In this document: piece by piece, positions 1 to 10,923 of the stretch
Layout of the letters: the number at the start of each line of letters is the position of its first letter
How positions within the stretch are numbered: the first letter of the stretch is position 1
Made by a program: the position numbers and the translations under genes
From: an uncultured beta proteobacterium
GTDB taxonomy: Bacteria; Pseudomonadota; Gammaproteobacteria; Burkholderiales; Burkholderiaceae
Assembly: GCA_903995005.1 (NCBI GenBank)
Contig: CAJEZV010000002.1
Coordinates: 1-64,000 of the forward strand
Direction of reading: 5' to 3'
DNA: 64,000 bases
The notes under the pieces: model-generated
The model's input: only the letters and a program-made list of their open reading frames with translations
What the model was told of the DNA's origin: nothing
Database searches by the model: none

Positions 1-404
1 ATGGGATTGAATAGCTTACTAGCAACGGCCTGCTTACCGCCTTGCGGACCAATCACGCGGGTAGCTTTAGCAGCTTTAGTGAGTGCCTCTAAATTAATTT
101 CGTCGGAGTAAGCAAAAGCAGTCTTATCACCATAAATAGCTCTTACTCCCACACCTTGGTCAATATTGAAGCTACCAGATTTGACAATTCCTTCCTCAAG
201 ACTCCAACTTTCACTGCGAGTATGTTGGAAGTACAAATCAGCATCATCAAGACGATGGGTGAACATGCTACCAAATGTCTTATGGAGGTCTTGCTCTGAG
301 AGTCCAGTTGGCTCAAGCAGAATGGACTTAGCTAATTTAAGAAGATCTGCCTGCTTTTTGGCTTTGGTCCAATTCGTGGGAAATAGTGCTTCAGGTGCAT
401 TCAT
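1..404 (-). CDS. tldD: TldD-like metalloprotease, N-terminal part (gene runs off window start)
   Basis: Minus-strand reading from ATG at 404: MNAPEALFPTNWTKAKKQADLLKLAKSILLEPTGLSEQDLHKTFGSMFTHRLDDADLYFQHTRSESWSLEEGIVKSGSFNIDQGVGVRAI.. resembles TldD N-terminus; adjacent to nitrilase/yhdP/glnE. Confidence 0.85.
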   Translation of the reverse strand, partial: MNAPEALFPTNWTKAKKQADLLKLAKSILLEPTGLSEQDLHKTFGSMFTHRLDDADLYFQHTRSESWSLEEGIVKSGSFNIDQGVGVRAIYGDKTAFAYSDEINLEALTKAAKATRVIGPQGGKQAVASKLFNP

Positions 405-424
405 GTGATTCAGTAAATCTTTCT

Positions 425-1255
425 TTAAAGCTTACGGTGCGCAAGTGCAGGTAACTTAGAGCGTACCTCGTTTAACTTTTCTTTGCTTAGAACCCCAGAA
501 ATAAACCCTTCTCCTTGGGCAAGAGTGCTTAGGATGCTACCCCAAGGGTCGATCAGCATGGTATTACCCCAAGTGCGCCTTTGGTTTTGGTGTATCCCGC
601 CTTGCGCAGATGCTAAAACGTAGCATTGGTTTTCAATAGCACGAGCCCGCAACAGAATTTCCCAGTGGTCTTTGCCAGTTGTATAAGTAAAGGCAGCAGG
701 AATGATATGGCAATCTACTTGCCCAAGCGCGCGGTAGAGCTCTGGAAAGCGTAAGTCATAACAAATACTCAGTCCAAGAGTCCACTCAGTATTGTTAGCT
801 GTAATTTTGACGATGCCGGGTATCTCTCCAGCTTCAATCGTTTCAGACTCTTGGTAGCGTTCAGTATTGGTCTGAAAACCAAATAAATGAATCTTGTCAT
901 AGCGCGCTACTCTCTGCCCATCTGGGCCAAAGACTAGGGTTGTATTCAATACTTTGTTGGGATCTTTTGCTTCAAGGGGAATGGTCCCTGCAATTAAATA
1001 AATACCATTGGTCTTAGCCAGTTCTCCAAGTTTTGCTTGAATTGGCCCGCTACCAAAAGATTCTCGGATGTTGACCTTATCAGTGTCTTTCAGCCCCATG
1101 ATGCAAAAGTATTCCGGTAGAACGACAACCTGAGCTTCATCCTGAGCCGCTGCTTGGATCAGTCTGCTAGACGTCTCTAGATTTGTTTGAAGTGATGCAC
1201 TGGACACCATCTGAATCGCGGCAATTTTGAGTTCTACAGAGTTGGATTTGCTCAT
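425..1255 (-). CDS. Carbon-nitrogen hydrolase (nitrilase superfamily, Nit-like omega-amidase type)
   Basis: E/K/C catalytic motifs: LPEYFCIMG, KIHLFGF, LSICYDLRFPELYRAL. Confidence 0.9.
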   Translation of the reverse strand: MSKSNSVELKIAAIQMVSSASLQTNLETSSRLIQAAAQDEAQVVVLPEYFCIMGLKDTDKVNIRESFGSGPIQAKLGELAKTNGIYLIAGTIPLEAKDPNKVLNTTLVFGPDGQRVARYDKIHLFGFQTNTERYQESETIEAGEIPGIVKITANNTEWTLGLSICYDLRFPELYRALGQVDCHIIPAAFTYTTGKDHWEILLRARAIENQCYVLASAQGGIHQNQRRTWGNTMLIDPWGSILSTLAQGEGFISGVLSKEKLNEVRSKLPALAHRKL

Positions 1256-4200
1256 AAAGCCTGGGTTTGCGGTTTTGGGGTTGGTGCGTTGCTTGAGTTA
1301 GGTTTACTTTGTTCTTTAAGTAAGTCTTTGCTACGTATCGTATTTAAAGTTTTATTATCAATTGGCTGACCTTTTTGATCTAGCGGGATCACTTCCGGCT
1401 TATCCCAAGAACCTTGAATTAAATAATCAGATTGTAGATTTCGATTAATTTGATTAGTAATGAGGTATTGCCCAACGAGCGCACCTAATCCCACAATAGG
1501 GTTGATCGCAAAAGCAGCTAAGGAGCCGGCAGTGGCGTCAATCGTTGGGAAGATGGTCACGCGCAGATCTTGTGTTTGTTTGGGGATGTTGATTTGTCCT
1601 ACCATCGCTACTCTAGCCTGATCTAGGCTCATGGTGAATTGCTTGGTTTGGGCCAGTCCATTACTAAGGTCGAAGCTTGCATTGATATTGTTAAAGGGCG
1701 TTCCCTTGCTAACAATATTACCTAGACTACCTTGAAGATCTAAGGTCGCAAATCTGAAGAGACTTTGAAGGCTCAGTACATCCAGAATTTGAGCGCCGCT
1801 AGTATCGACTTCTAATAAACGTCCTTTTTCTAGATTGAGGTTTACCTTACCAGCAAGAGTTTCGTATTTGGGGCTAAAGGGTGAACCATCCCATTCCGCA
1901 TTGGCAGTCAGCTTGCCTTGGCCACCCTCAACCGATTTTTGTGAACTCCAATTGGCAATAATGCGCCCAGCATCTTTCACATCCAAATCTATATTCATAC
2001 TGCTATGCTCAGTTTGGTTTGGTGTGGCAGCAATCCATTGCCCAGTGGTGACTGAATTGCCTTGGGGATTATTAAATTGAATTGATTCTATTGTTAATAG
2101 ATTGTTGCTAGTCTTTGTTTTGAGTTTAGTTTGTCCAAGATGTGCCTTTGACCAATTCAAGTCATCGATGGTCACATCCAGACTTGGAATTGAATTGGGC
2201 GAAAGCTTGCTCTTCACAGCAACACTATTCTTTTGTGCGACCTTAGTTGTTTCTATTGCTGGGGTGAACTCATCTGGAACCTTGAGTCGACTTAAATTTC
2301 CGCTCACTAGACCACTGGGATTGGCATTATTGGGCTCCTGATACTGTATTTGACCTGCAATGAGAGGCGAGTTAAGTCGCAGCTGCCAAGTATTCGTTTT
2401 ATTGTTTGCCGATAAATTGAGGTCTTGCCAGATGCGGTCAAACAAAATGAGCTTCTTCACCTGTGCAGTTAAATTGATACTATTGGTTTCAGAGCTAGTT
2501 GTTTGTGAGGCATTACTTTGTTGTTTTGGTTTCCCAACGAAATCTAACCAAGCATCTATATCGAGCTCATTGCTAGCTAGATTCAGGTGGAATCCAGTCT
2601 GGGATAAACTCGCCGGAGCACCTATGCCAAGGGCATGGCGGAACTCATCATTGCTATTCAAGTCTCCTTGTACTGTGTATAGGTCTCCAAACTTTCCGGT
2701 CCAACTAAAGCGATTTGCGCCGCCTTCATTACTGGTAGCAGTTTTAAAAATTACTTGACCAGTCATAGGAGTGCCCATCAGCTTCTTGGCTGGTATTGGA
2801 GCAGCGCTCGCCCAATTACGCAAATCAAATTTGAGATTGGTTTCGCTACCAGTTTTATTAAAGCTGAGAGTGCCTTCGTATTTGGCAGATCCACTCATTG
2901 CCTCGAAAATTGGAGAAGCCTCAGTTTTAAGTGTTTTTATAAGGTAGTCTTTAATAAAGTTCGCAGTAATGGCGCCCGTAATATTAAAGTTTTGTTTGCC
3001 TGGTACTGTGGGTGAGCTACTAATGTTGAAAGACCCGCCCAAGAAGGTTGCAGTGACATTTTCAAATTCAGGATTCACTTCGGTAATCCGAATTTTTCCT
3101 TTGAGATTCTCCAGTGGCGGTAAATTTGCCCACTGTGCTTTGTTGCCAGCTAGATCTAGCTTGATATCAACGCCAGTGTCATCGTTAGTCGAGAGAGGGA
3201 TCTTCAGTCCTAGGTCAAGGTTAATTGGCCCACTCACTCGTAAATTCTTTTCTATCTTATTTTGCTTTTTAGCAAATGGAGATGCGAATAAATACTCTAG
3301 CATCTGTGGAGCATCGCCCTGAGCATTGCCATTCACAGATAGCATTAACTGCTTTGCACTGACATTCGGAATTTCTGCGTGGAATTGATTGAGCTGTACA
3401 TCTTTAAAATTGGCCCTAGAAACATCTACCCTCAAGTTTGAGTTTTGCATTGCAAGTACACCATTTACTTTGCTAAATGCAGACCAAACTCCTAAATTGC
3501 TTGGCAATAACGGGACTGGGTAGAATGTGGCCCCTACGATTGGTAGATTGAGAGTGAATTCGCCATCGCCACTATTGGGGAAGGGGACGGCATTGGGATC
3601 ACCTTTGATATGAAGGCTGCCTTTTTGAATGGTGCCAGCAGCAAATGCTTTGCTCAAGTACAGCCTGGCCTCTTTGCCCATGCCAATAGGCAGGTAGCGG
3701 TATGCGGTAGTTAGATCCGCTCTTGCAAAGTCCATATCCAGAGCCATGAAATCTGGCTTCTTGGCAGCACCAATTACATAATTGATATTGAGCGTTGTAT
3801 CTATTTCCGGGTTACTGAGAGCCAGTTGTTTTGCATTAACAACCCAATTCCCTTTTTTCTTTGACCAGGTCACCTGCCCATTGGCTCGGTCTAATTGAAT
3901 TTTAGGATCAACCAATAAATCATTGATCTCAATCTCGAGGTCGCTAGAATTAATGGAAAAGCTTCCTTGATTTTGATCGCCACTAATAAACCCGGATAGG
4001 TTTGAAACGGATGGCATGGATTTGTCGATACCAATAAAGCCCAGATTAACAAGCTTGGCGCTAATAGAAAAATCCAGTTTGTTTGATTTAAACCATCCAC
4101 CAGGAATATTTAATGCCGATAAGGGGGATTTACTCTCAGACCAGCGAATATCGAGATTTTGCAATTCACCATCTGCACGAGAAGCCTTAATCCATTGGTG

Positions 4201-5388
4201 AACTTTTTTAGATAGCGGTAAATTCAGTGCGAATAGGGCTACATCTTCAACCAAAATTTTAGGGGAAGAGAATCTGAATTCTTTAATCTCACCATCGGAT
4301 CCTGGGGGTCTCCAGGCAAAAGTCATCGGACTTAAGTTTTCTAATGGCGCAGTCTTTGAACTATCGATATCTCGCCAGGCAAATGTTTTGGTGGTGACGG
4401 AAATTAAGCCGTTGTCATTTTCTTGGGTGAGATTGGTTTCCAGTCTACCCAAAGCAATACCATCTTCATTTTTGGCGAGCTGAATTACAAGGTTATCTGC
4501 AGCTATAAAGGATGCTCCTCCATCGGGTTGGCCATTATCAATTTTTAATTTTCCTTTAGAGCTCAGCTTTCCCTCTAAAGCGTGGAGTGGAAGAGAAAAT
4601 TCTTTTACAATTTGATTGAGGTTGAGATCGGCCACATCCCAAGAAATATTACCGATCCAGTTACGCCAATTGCCAGCCTGACCACCAAGTTGGTGAACGA
4701 AGTTTGCCTCAATCTGTATGGGACCGTTAGCCCACGGAGTTGTTGTTTTCAGTGAGGCTTTATGACTGCGTATGCCATTACTTAGTGCTAGATTTTGAAT
4801 TTGAACCGAAGTACTTAATTTTTTATCTAGCTGATCAACCCAAAATATTTCAACATTGTTAACTTCAATCTCGTTTTGTGCGAGAAGCCAATTTTCGAAT
4901 CCGTAATCATTTGAATTCCCGTGAGTTGGAATGCCGGCAATATTGATTAAGCCTTTTTTATCGCGCTCAGCATAAATTTGAGCACCTTCAAAGTAGAGCT
5001 CATGGAAATAGGGTGCTAGGTGGTAGAGGGAATCCCAGCTGAGTTCACCGCGAATTTTTGCAATCTGTAATAAGGGCTTCGATTTGTCAGGACCATTAAA
5101 GCGTAGGCCATTGACTTCAAACTCGGGTCGGATGCCGGTCCAAGAAACCCTTAAATCATCCATAGCAACATCAACACCAATGCGAGCACTAATGAGTCTT
5201 TCTACTGAAGCTTTGGATTTTTCAATTTGAGGCCAAACAATGAAACGAATACCCAGGTGGCCAATCACAAATAAGACCAAAACAAAGCCGCAAAGAAAGA
5301 GGGCGCGTTTGCGCCAAGGTCCGTCAAAACTTTTAGGGCGTTTTGCCAGCAAGCTCTTGAGGCGAGGCGGGATGATGTTTTGCAGCAT
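1252..5388 (-). CDS. yhdP: Large AsmA-like / YhdP family membrane-anchored protein (DUF3971-type)
   Basis: 1378 aa ORF, N-terminal TM helix, repeat-rich beta body, C-terminal AsmA-like region (GLGALVGQYLITNQINRNLQSDYLIQGSWDKPEV); neighbour of glnE. Confidence 0.85.
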   Translation of the reverse strand: MLQNIIPPRLKSLLAKRPKSFDGPWRKRALFLCGFVLVLFVIGHLGIRFIVWPQIEKSKASVERLISARIGVDVAMDDLRVSWTGIRPEFEVNGLRFNGPDKSKPLLQIAKIRGELSWDSLYHLAPYFHELYFEGAQIYAERDKKGLINIAGIPTHGNSNDYGFENWLLAQNEIEVNNVEIFWVDQLDKKLSTSVQIQNLALSNGIRSHKASLKTTTPWANGPIQIEANFVHQLGGQAGNWRNWIGNISWDVADLNLNQIVKEFSLPLHALEGKLSSKGKLKIDNGQPDGGASFIAADNLVIQLAKNEDGIALGRLETNLTQENDNGLISVTTKTFAWRDIDSSKTAPLENLSPMTFAWRPPGSDGEIKEFRFSSPKILVEDVALFALNLPLSKKVHQWIKASRADGELQNLDIRWSESKSPLSALNIPGGWFKSNKLDFSISAKLVNLGFIGIDKSMPSVSNLSGFISGDQNQGSFSINSSDLEIEINDLLVDPKIQLDRANGQVTWSKKKGNWVVNAKQLALSNPEIDTTLNINYVIGAAKKPDFMALDMDFARADLTTAYRYLPIGMGKEARLYLSKAFAAGTIQKGSLHIKGDPNAVPFPNSGDGEFTLNLPIVGATFYPVPLLPSNLGVWSAFSKVNGVLAMQNSNLRVDVSRANFKDVQLNQFHAEIPNVSAKQLMLSVNGNAQGDAPQMLEYLFASPFAKKQNKIEKNLRVSGPINLDLGLKIPLSTNDDTGVDIKLDLAGNKAQWANLPPLENLKGKIRITEVNPEFENVTATFLGGSFNISSSPTVPGKQNFNITGAITANFIKDYLIKTLKTEASPIFEAMSGSAKYEGTLSFNKTGSETNLKFDLRNWASAAPIPAKKLMGTPMTGQVIFKTATSNEGGANRFSWTGKFGDLYTVQGDLNSNDEFRHALGIGAPASLSQTGFHLNLASNELDIDAWLDFVGKPKQQSNASQTTSSETNSINLTAQVKKLILFDRIWQDLNLSANNKTNTWQLRLNSPLIAGQIQYQEPNNANPSGLVSGNLSRLKVPDEFTPAIETTKVAQKNSVAVKSKLSPNSIPSLDVTIDDLNWSKAHLGQTKLKTKTSNNLLTIESIQFNNPQGNSVTTGQWIAATPNQTEHSSMNIDLDVKDAGRIIANWSSQKSVEGGQGKLTANAEWDGSPFSPKYETLAGKVNLNLEKGRLLEVDTSGAQILDVLSLQSLFRFATLDLQGSLGNIVSKGTPFNNINASFDLSNGLAQTKQFTMSLDQARVAMVGQINIPKQTQDLRVTIFPTIDATAGSLAAFAINPIVGLGALVGQYLITNQINRNLQSDYLIQGSWDKPEVIPLDQKGQPIDNKTLNTIRSKDLLKEQSKPNSSNAPTPKPQTQAL

Positions 5389-5466
5389 GGCCCCTATTAT
5401 CCGTCAGCCTGGAGTCGGTCGCCAAGCTTCTAGCATGAGAATTAGGGTACGGATTAAGATGGGGGA

Positions 5467-8280
5467 ATGGATGAATTTTCTCGACAAATTGCTTTTCTAG
5501 AGCAGCATTCCACCTATGCGCGGCGCTGGCTCAATGCTCGCCCCGAATGGATTGACTGGCTAAGGTCTTGTGGACGGACAAAGGTCGATTTGCAGGGCAT
5601 CCAAGATTTGCTAAAAACTTCTGGAATCTCTCAGCAGGGGTTGGGGCTAGAAGAGCCGCAGTTTATGGCTAATCTGCGGCTTGCTAGGCAGCGCTTAATG
5701 ATTTGGATCGCATTTCGGGATCTCAATGGGATGGCGAGTTTAGATGAGGTTACTAACGGCCTGAGTCATTTTGCTGAGTTGGCAGTTGCAAACTCTATTG
5801 CTTACATACGCGAGGATTTAAAAAATCGATTTGGGCTTCCATGGAGTAAGCCCAATGATGCCGAGATGCCTCTGATGGTTGTTGGCATGGGCAAATTAGG
5901 CGGTCTCGAGCTGAACCTCTCGTCTGATATCGATTTGATTTTCTTATATGAGCATGAGGGTGAAACTGTAGGTGGACCCAAGAGCCTCTCAAACCATGAA
6001 TGGTTCTCTCGTATGGGCAAGCATTTAATGAGGCTCTTATCTGAGCATGATGAAAATGGTTTTGTTTTTCGGGTAGATATGCGCTTGCGCCCTAATGGGG
6101 ACTCAGGGCCCTTGGTATGCAGCTTAGAGATGCTAGAAGAATATCTTTTAGTTCAAGGTAGAGAGTGGGAGCGTTATGCCTGGATCAAAGGTCGCTTGAT
6201 TGCTCCATTGTCTGGCTCATCTGAGCATCTGTATTGTGCAAAGGAGTTGGATCAACTCATTCGCCCATTTGTATATAGACGCCATTTGGATTACGGCGTG
6301 ATCTCATCTATCCGGGATCTACATGCACAGATTCAGTATGAGGCTGATAAGCGATCGTCTGGACATCAGGGCCGCTCCCGTGATATTAAGTTGGGTCGCG
6401 GCGGCATTCGAGAGATTGAGTTTCTAGTGCAAATGTTTCAGTTGATGCGGGGAGGAACCGACCCTCGCTTTAGGATCCGCCCCACTTTAGAGGTTCTTAG
6501 TCTGATTGAGCGGCGAGGAATTTTGCCCCCAGAAGAAATCGAGGCCTTGCAGTCGGCTTACATTTTTTTGAGGCGCCTCGAGCATCGTATTCAAGTTTGG
6601 GATGATCAACAAACCCACTACCTACCAGATGATGAGTCGGCTCGTTCACGCTTGGCAGCAACAATGGCAGAAGGGGGTCTAGAAGGCGAGAGTCAATCTT
6701 TCATGGCTGAGTTAGATCGTCACCAAAATAATGTTGCTCGTCTGTTTGAAAAAGCGTTCTTATTAGATGATAGTTCTCGATTAGAGCTAGCTCCTATAGA
6801 TTTAAGTTGGGAGCCAGATGCGCAATATTTCCCAAAAACGCTTGCGCGCTGGAATAACTGGGTTGACAGTCCCAAGCAAAGACAGCTGCCCGAGAAAAGT
6901 CGACTTATCTTTGATAATTTGATGCGTAAGGCTGCAGAAAGCTTGCAATATGATGGAGGTGATCAGGCTCTATTGCGATTTTTTGATTTACTAGAGGCTA
7001 TTGCAAGACGCAGTGCTTACTTATCTATCTTGGCTGAATACCCAAGGGCGCTATTCAATGTGCTTGATTTACTCAAAGCATCTCAATGGGGCGCTCAATA
7101 CCTGACAAGGCACCCACATTTATTGGATCACTTACTCAACTCAAGAACTGAGATGGCCTTGATCGAGCAGCCTGAAGAGTATTGGCGAGAAGTAAAAGCC
7201 AATCTGAACATGCGTCTTGATGACGTCATGACTGAAGGTGATGGCTCGGAACAGGCGATGGATATTTTGCGCGTGACTCACCATACTGAGACATTTATCA
7301 CGCTCTTAGCTGACCTTGGTATCGGTGTTGATGAGCCTCTATCAGTTGAAAAGGTGAGCGATCATTTATCCGCATTAGCCGATCTGATGTTGCAGGCTAC
7401 ATTTGAACGGGTATGGCCTGGTGTAGCTCAGAAATTTGGTTTACCACCAGATTTCCTTGCGCCATTTGCAGTGATTTCGTATGGCAAGTTGGGCGGTAAA
7501 GAGCTTGGCTATGCTTCTGATCTTGATTTGGTATTTTTGTACCAATCGGATGAGGCTGATTATGCTGCGCAAGAAATCTATGCGCTGTTAGCTAAACGCA
7601 TGATTAATTGGTTAACTGCGTTTACATCGACCGGCAGTTTATTTGAAATCGATACTCGGCTTCGCCCGAATGGCTCTGCTGGGTTTTTGGTAACCAATGC
7701 TGAGGCATTTAAAAAGTATCAAATGCGTGAAGGTGATAATGCTGCTTGGGTTTGGGAGCATCAAGCTTTAACTAGGGCACGCTGCTCGGCGGGTAATATA
7801 GTCGTAGGCTTGGACTTTGAGCTAGTGCGCTCAGAGGTATTAAGCCAACAACGAAATATTGATCAGCTGCGGATTGAAATTCTGGAGATGCGTCGTAAGG
7901 TTCATGCAGGTCATCCCAATGCAAGTGGTGAGTTCGACCTCAAGCACGACTCTGGCGGAATGGTGGATATTGAATTTATTGTGCAGTTCTTAGTTCTGGC
8001 TTACTCACATCAACACTCACAACTGATTGGTAATCTTGGCAATATTGCCTTACTCCGCATTGCAGGAGAGGTAGGTTTGATTGATAAAAAAATTGCTGAC
8101 TCAGTGGGCAATGCTTATCGCCTATTAAGATCACGTCAACATCGCCTGCGTCTGGATGGGGCAGAAAAAACCCGTATTAAGCTAGATAACGAGTCTGAAT
8201 TAAGCAATGCTAGGTCTGCTGTGACCTCACTCTGGCTGGAAATCTTCCAGGCATCTTCTGACGCTGAGAGAAGTTCTTAA
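5467..8280 (+). CDS. glnE: Bifunctional glutamine synthetase adenylyltransferase/deadenylase
   Basis: Two nucleotidyltransferase modules (GMGKLGGLELNLSSDIDLIFLY; SYGKLGGKELGYASDLDLVFLY), 937 aa. Confidence 0.95.
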   Translation: MDEFSRQIAFLEQHSTYARRWLNARPEWIDWLRSCGRTKVDLQGIQDLLKTSGISQQGLGLEEPQFMANLRLARQRLMIWIAFRDLNGMASLDEVTNGLSHFAELAVANSIAYIREDLKNRFGLPWSKPNDAEMPLMVVGMGKLGGLELNLSSDIDLIFLYEHEGETVGGPKSLSNHEWFSRMGKHLMRLLSEHDENGFVFRVDMRLRPNGDSGPLVCSLEMLEEYLLVQGREWERYAWIKGRLIAPLSGSSEHLYCAKELDQLIRPFVYRRHLDYGVISSIRDLHAQIQYEADKRSSGHQGRSRDIKLGRGGIREIEFLVQMFQLMRGGTDPRFRIRPTLEVLSLIERRGILPPEEIEALQSAYIFLRRLEHRIQVWDDQQTHYLPDDESARSRLAATMAEGGLEGESQSFMAELDRHQNNVARLFEKAFLLDDSSRLELAPIDLSWEPDAQYFPKTLARWNNWVDSPKQRQLPEKSRLIFDNLMRKAAESLQYDGGDQALLRFFDLLEAIARRSAYLSILAEYPRALFNVLDLLKASQWGAQYLTRHPHLLDHLLNSRTEMALIEQPEEYWREVKANLNMRLDDVMTEGDGSEQAMDILRVTHHTETFITLLADLGIGVDEPLSVEKVSDHLSALADLMLQATFERVWPGVAQKFGLPPDFLAPFAVISYGKLGGKELGYASDLDLVFLYQSDEADYAAQEIYALLAKRMINWLTAFTSTGSLFEIDTRLRPNGSAGFLVTNAEAFKKYQMREGDNAAWVWEHQALTRARCSAGNIVVGLDFELVRSEVLSQQRNIDQLRIEILEMRRKVHAGHPNASGEFDLKHDSGGMVDIEFIVQFLVLAYSHQHSQLIGNLGNIALLRIAGEVGLIDKKIADSVGNAYRLLRSRQHRLRLDGAEKTRIKLDNESELSNARSAVTSLWLEIFQASSDAERSS

Positions 8281-8283
8281 AGT

Positions 8284-9954
8284 CTAGTTGTGTTCCAGTA
8301 ACTCGCGAGCATGGCGACGAGTGGTATCAGTGATTGTTGCGCCACCCAACATGCGAGCGACCTCTTCGACACGCTCTACCCTACCTAAAGGTTGTACTTG
8401 CGAGATTGTTTTATCGCCTGATTGTGACTTGCTAACTTTGAGATGGTGATTGCCTTGTGCTGCAACTTGAGGTAAATGGGTGACGCACAAGATTTGATGA
8501 GATTGTCCTAATTGGTGTAACAGCTTGCCAACAGTTTCTGCAACAGCACCACCAATCCCCGCATCAACTTCATCAAATATGAGGGTGGGTGTAAATGATG
8601 CTTTGCTAGTAATGACGCTTATTGCCAGACTGATACGTGCCAGCTCGCCGCCGGAGGCAACTTTAGCCAAAGAGCGTGGCGTACTGCCAGCATGCCCTGC
8701 AACCAAAAATTCAACTTGCTCTAAGCCGTGTGACCCACCTTCATTTAGTGGAGTTAAGGCGATCTCCAGGCGTCCCCCTGCCATGGATAAATCCTGCATT
8801 GCATCCGTAACCAATTTGCCTAGGTCGCTTGCGGCCTCTGCGCGTTTTTGCGAGAGTTGTTTTGCAAGTTTGAGATAAGCGGCTTCTTCCTGCTTTACTT
8901 TTTCACGCAAGGCTTCAATATTCTGAGATGCAGTCAGGGCATCTAGGCATTCAGCGGTCTCTTGTAGTAGCGCTGGTAATCCATCTGCCTCAGTACGGTA
9001 TTTTCTAGCAGCGCCATGAAGGGCTTGCATGCGCTCTTCAACTTGGGCAAGTCGTGCGGGGTCGAGATCTACTTTTTGTAAGTATCGATTGAGGCTATGA
9101 ATGGCTTCATCTAATTGAATTTGGGCAGATTCCAGGGCCTCGCTAATATTACTGAGGGCTGGATCATGTTCTGCTAATGCGCCAATAGTGCCGCATACCT
9201 TAGAGAGACTAGATTCAATCGAGTTATCAGCGTCACTTAAGGCTTCAATCGCTTCTTGGCAGCCGCCAATAATTTTTGCGCCATTGGCAAGTCGTGCATG
9301 TTCACTATGAATGCTGAGCCACTCACCCTCTTGTGGCGATAGCTCAGTGAGCTCTTCTAGTTGCCACTCTAAGCGCTCACGTTCACGCTCAATATCTTGC
9401 CCTGCATTTTCTGCTTGTTCTAGGCGGCGACGAGATTCATTCAGTGTTCTGAATGATTGGGCCACCTCAGTGGCGAGTGGTAATAAGCCAGCATGACGAT
9501 CGAGCAGCTCTCGTTGAGCGCCACCCTTTAGTAATAGCTGGTGTGCATGTTGCCCATGAATGTCTACGAGCTGGTCGCCTGCTTCACGTAGTTGTGCCAA
9601 GGTAGCAACACTGCCATTAATAAAAGCACGACTTCTGCCGTTACTTTCTACAGTTCTTTTAAGTAAAAGACTTTGACCATCATCTTCAGTGGGAAAGCCT
9701 TGTTCGTCTAGCCATTGACCAAATGATTGAAGCAGTTCTGGATTAATTCGAAAGAGGGCTGAGATTTCAGCGCGATTGCTACCTTCCCGTATTTGGCTAC
9801 TGTCAGCGCGCTCACCCAGAACTAGGCTAAGCGCATCCAATAGGATCGATTTACCAGCGCCGGTTTCGCCCGTGAGGACAGTGAACCCAGCAGAGAAGTC
9901 TAGCTCTAGTTGATCAACAATGACGAAGTCACGAAGTGAGATAGTTTGAAGCAT
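8284..9954 (-). CDS. recN: DNA repair protein RecN
   Basis: MLQTISLRDFVIVDQLELDFSAGFTVLTGETGAGKSILLDAL Walker A; C-terminal LIFDEVDAGIGG. Confidence 0.96.
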   Translation of the reverse strand: MLQTISLRDFVIVDQLELDFSAGFTVLTGETGAGKSILLDALSLVLGERADSSQIREGSNRAEISALFRINPELLQSFGQWLDEQGFPTEDDGQSLLLKRTVESNGRSRAFINGSVATLAQLREAGDQLVDIHGQHAHQLLLKGGAQRELLDRHAGLLPLATEVAQSFRTLNESRRRLEQAENAGQDIERERERLEWQLEELTELSPQEGEWLSIHSEHARLANGAKIIGGCQEAIEALSDADNSIESSLSKVCGTIGALAEHDPALSNISEALESAQIQLDEAIHSLNRYLQKVDLDPARLAQVEERMQALHGAARKYRTEADGLPALLQETAECLDALTASQNIEALREKVKQEEAAYLKLAKQLSQKRAEAASDLGKLVTDAMQDLSMAGGRLEIALTPLNEGGSHGLEQVEFLVAGHAGSTPRSLAKVASGGELARISLAISVITSKASFTPTLIFDEVDAGIGGAVAETVGKLLHQLGQSHQILCVTHLPQVAAQGNHHLKVSKSQSGDKTISQVQPLGRVERVEEVARMLGGATITDTTRRHARELLEHN

Positions 9955-9980
9955 GTATTAGCGTAGCAAAGAACTCGACA

Positions 9981-10886
9981 TTAGAAAGTCGACGGGTACT
10001 CATTCCAATGCAATTTCTCACGCAAAGTTTTGTAGTCGCTGTGATTGCTGGGGTGTAAAAGGTCAATTGTTTTATCGGATTGACGGACTTCGATCGTATC
10101 GCCACTCTGTAAATTGGTTTGCGATTGCATGTCAAAATTGACAATCACTTCGAGGCCGTTAATGACCTCAATCACTGTAACGCTATCTTGTGGCAACACA
10201 ATCGGCCGATTAGAAAGTGAGTGGGGTGCAATTGGTACCAACAAAATACCTGCAACATGCGGGTGTAAAATGGGGCCGCCAGCAGATAGAGCGTAAGCAG
10301 TTGAGCCGGTTGGAGTCGAGACAATCAAACCATCGGATCTTTGGTTATACATAAAAGATCCATTGACGCGTACTGCTAACTCCACCATCCCAGAAATCCC
10401 AGAGCGATTTACGACAACATCGTTAAGTGCCAAGGCACGATTAATGACTTTGCCGTCACGAAGTACAACAGCATCTAACAATGTTCTGGTATCAGCCTCG
10501 TATTCACCGGCGATGATTTTCGAGAGAGTATCTTTTACAGACTGAATTGGAATATCAGTCATGTAGCCTAGGCGACCCATATTGATTCCGACGAGCGGAA
10601 CGTTGCTGCCCGCCAATTGACGAGCGATACCCAGCATGGTTCCGTCACCGCCCAAAACTACTACTAGGTCAATTGCCCCTGCAAAGTCTTGGGCTGTTTT
10701 GGTGGGGTAGCTATTTAAGCCAAGGTGGGCGGCAGTATCGGCCTCAATAAAAACCTCACAACCCAGGCCTGAAACCAGTTTGGCTAGGTCATTTAAGCGC
10801 TCTTCAACCCCATCTGCCTGCAATTTGCCGACGAGAGCTACCCGGCTAAATGCCTTCTTGGAAGAATTTGGGGATGGGCTTAACAT
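9981..10886 (-). CDS. nadK: NAD kinase
   Basis: VVLGGDGTMLGIAR, GRLGYMTDI, STPTGSTAYALSAGGPI. Start trimmed from ORF-track start (10961) to MLSPSPNSS because the longer form overlaps divergent hrcA. Confidence 0.93.
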   Translation of the reverse strand: MLSPSPNSSKKAFSRVALVGKLQADGVEERLNDLAKLVSGLGCEVFIEADTAAHLGLNSYPTKTAQDFAGAIDLVVVLGGDGTMLGIARQLAGSNVPLVGINMGRLGYMTDIPIQSVKDTLSKIIAGEYEADTRTLLDAVVLRDGKVINRALALNDVVVNRSGISGMVELAVRVNGSFMYNQRSDGLIVSTPTGSTAYALSAGGPILHPHVAGILLVPIAPHSLSNRPIVLPQDSVTVIEVINGLEVIVNFDMQSQTNLQSGDTIEVRQSDKTIDLLHPSNHSDYKTLREKLHWNEYPSTF

Positions 10887-10923
10887 ATAACGATTAAACC
10901 ATAGGCATAAAATCCCTTCCACC

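Noticed and set aside
1835-3322. Series of plus-strand ORFs (81-132 aa) within yhdP
   Set aside because: Antisense to one long conserved ORF; overlapping each other and with no domain signal.
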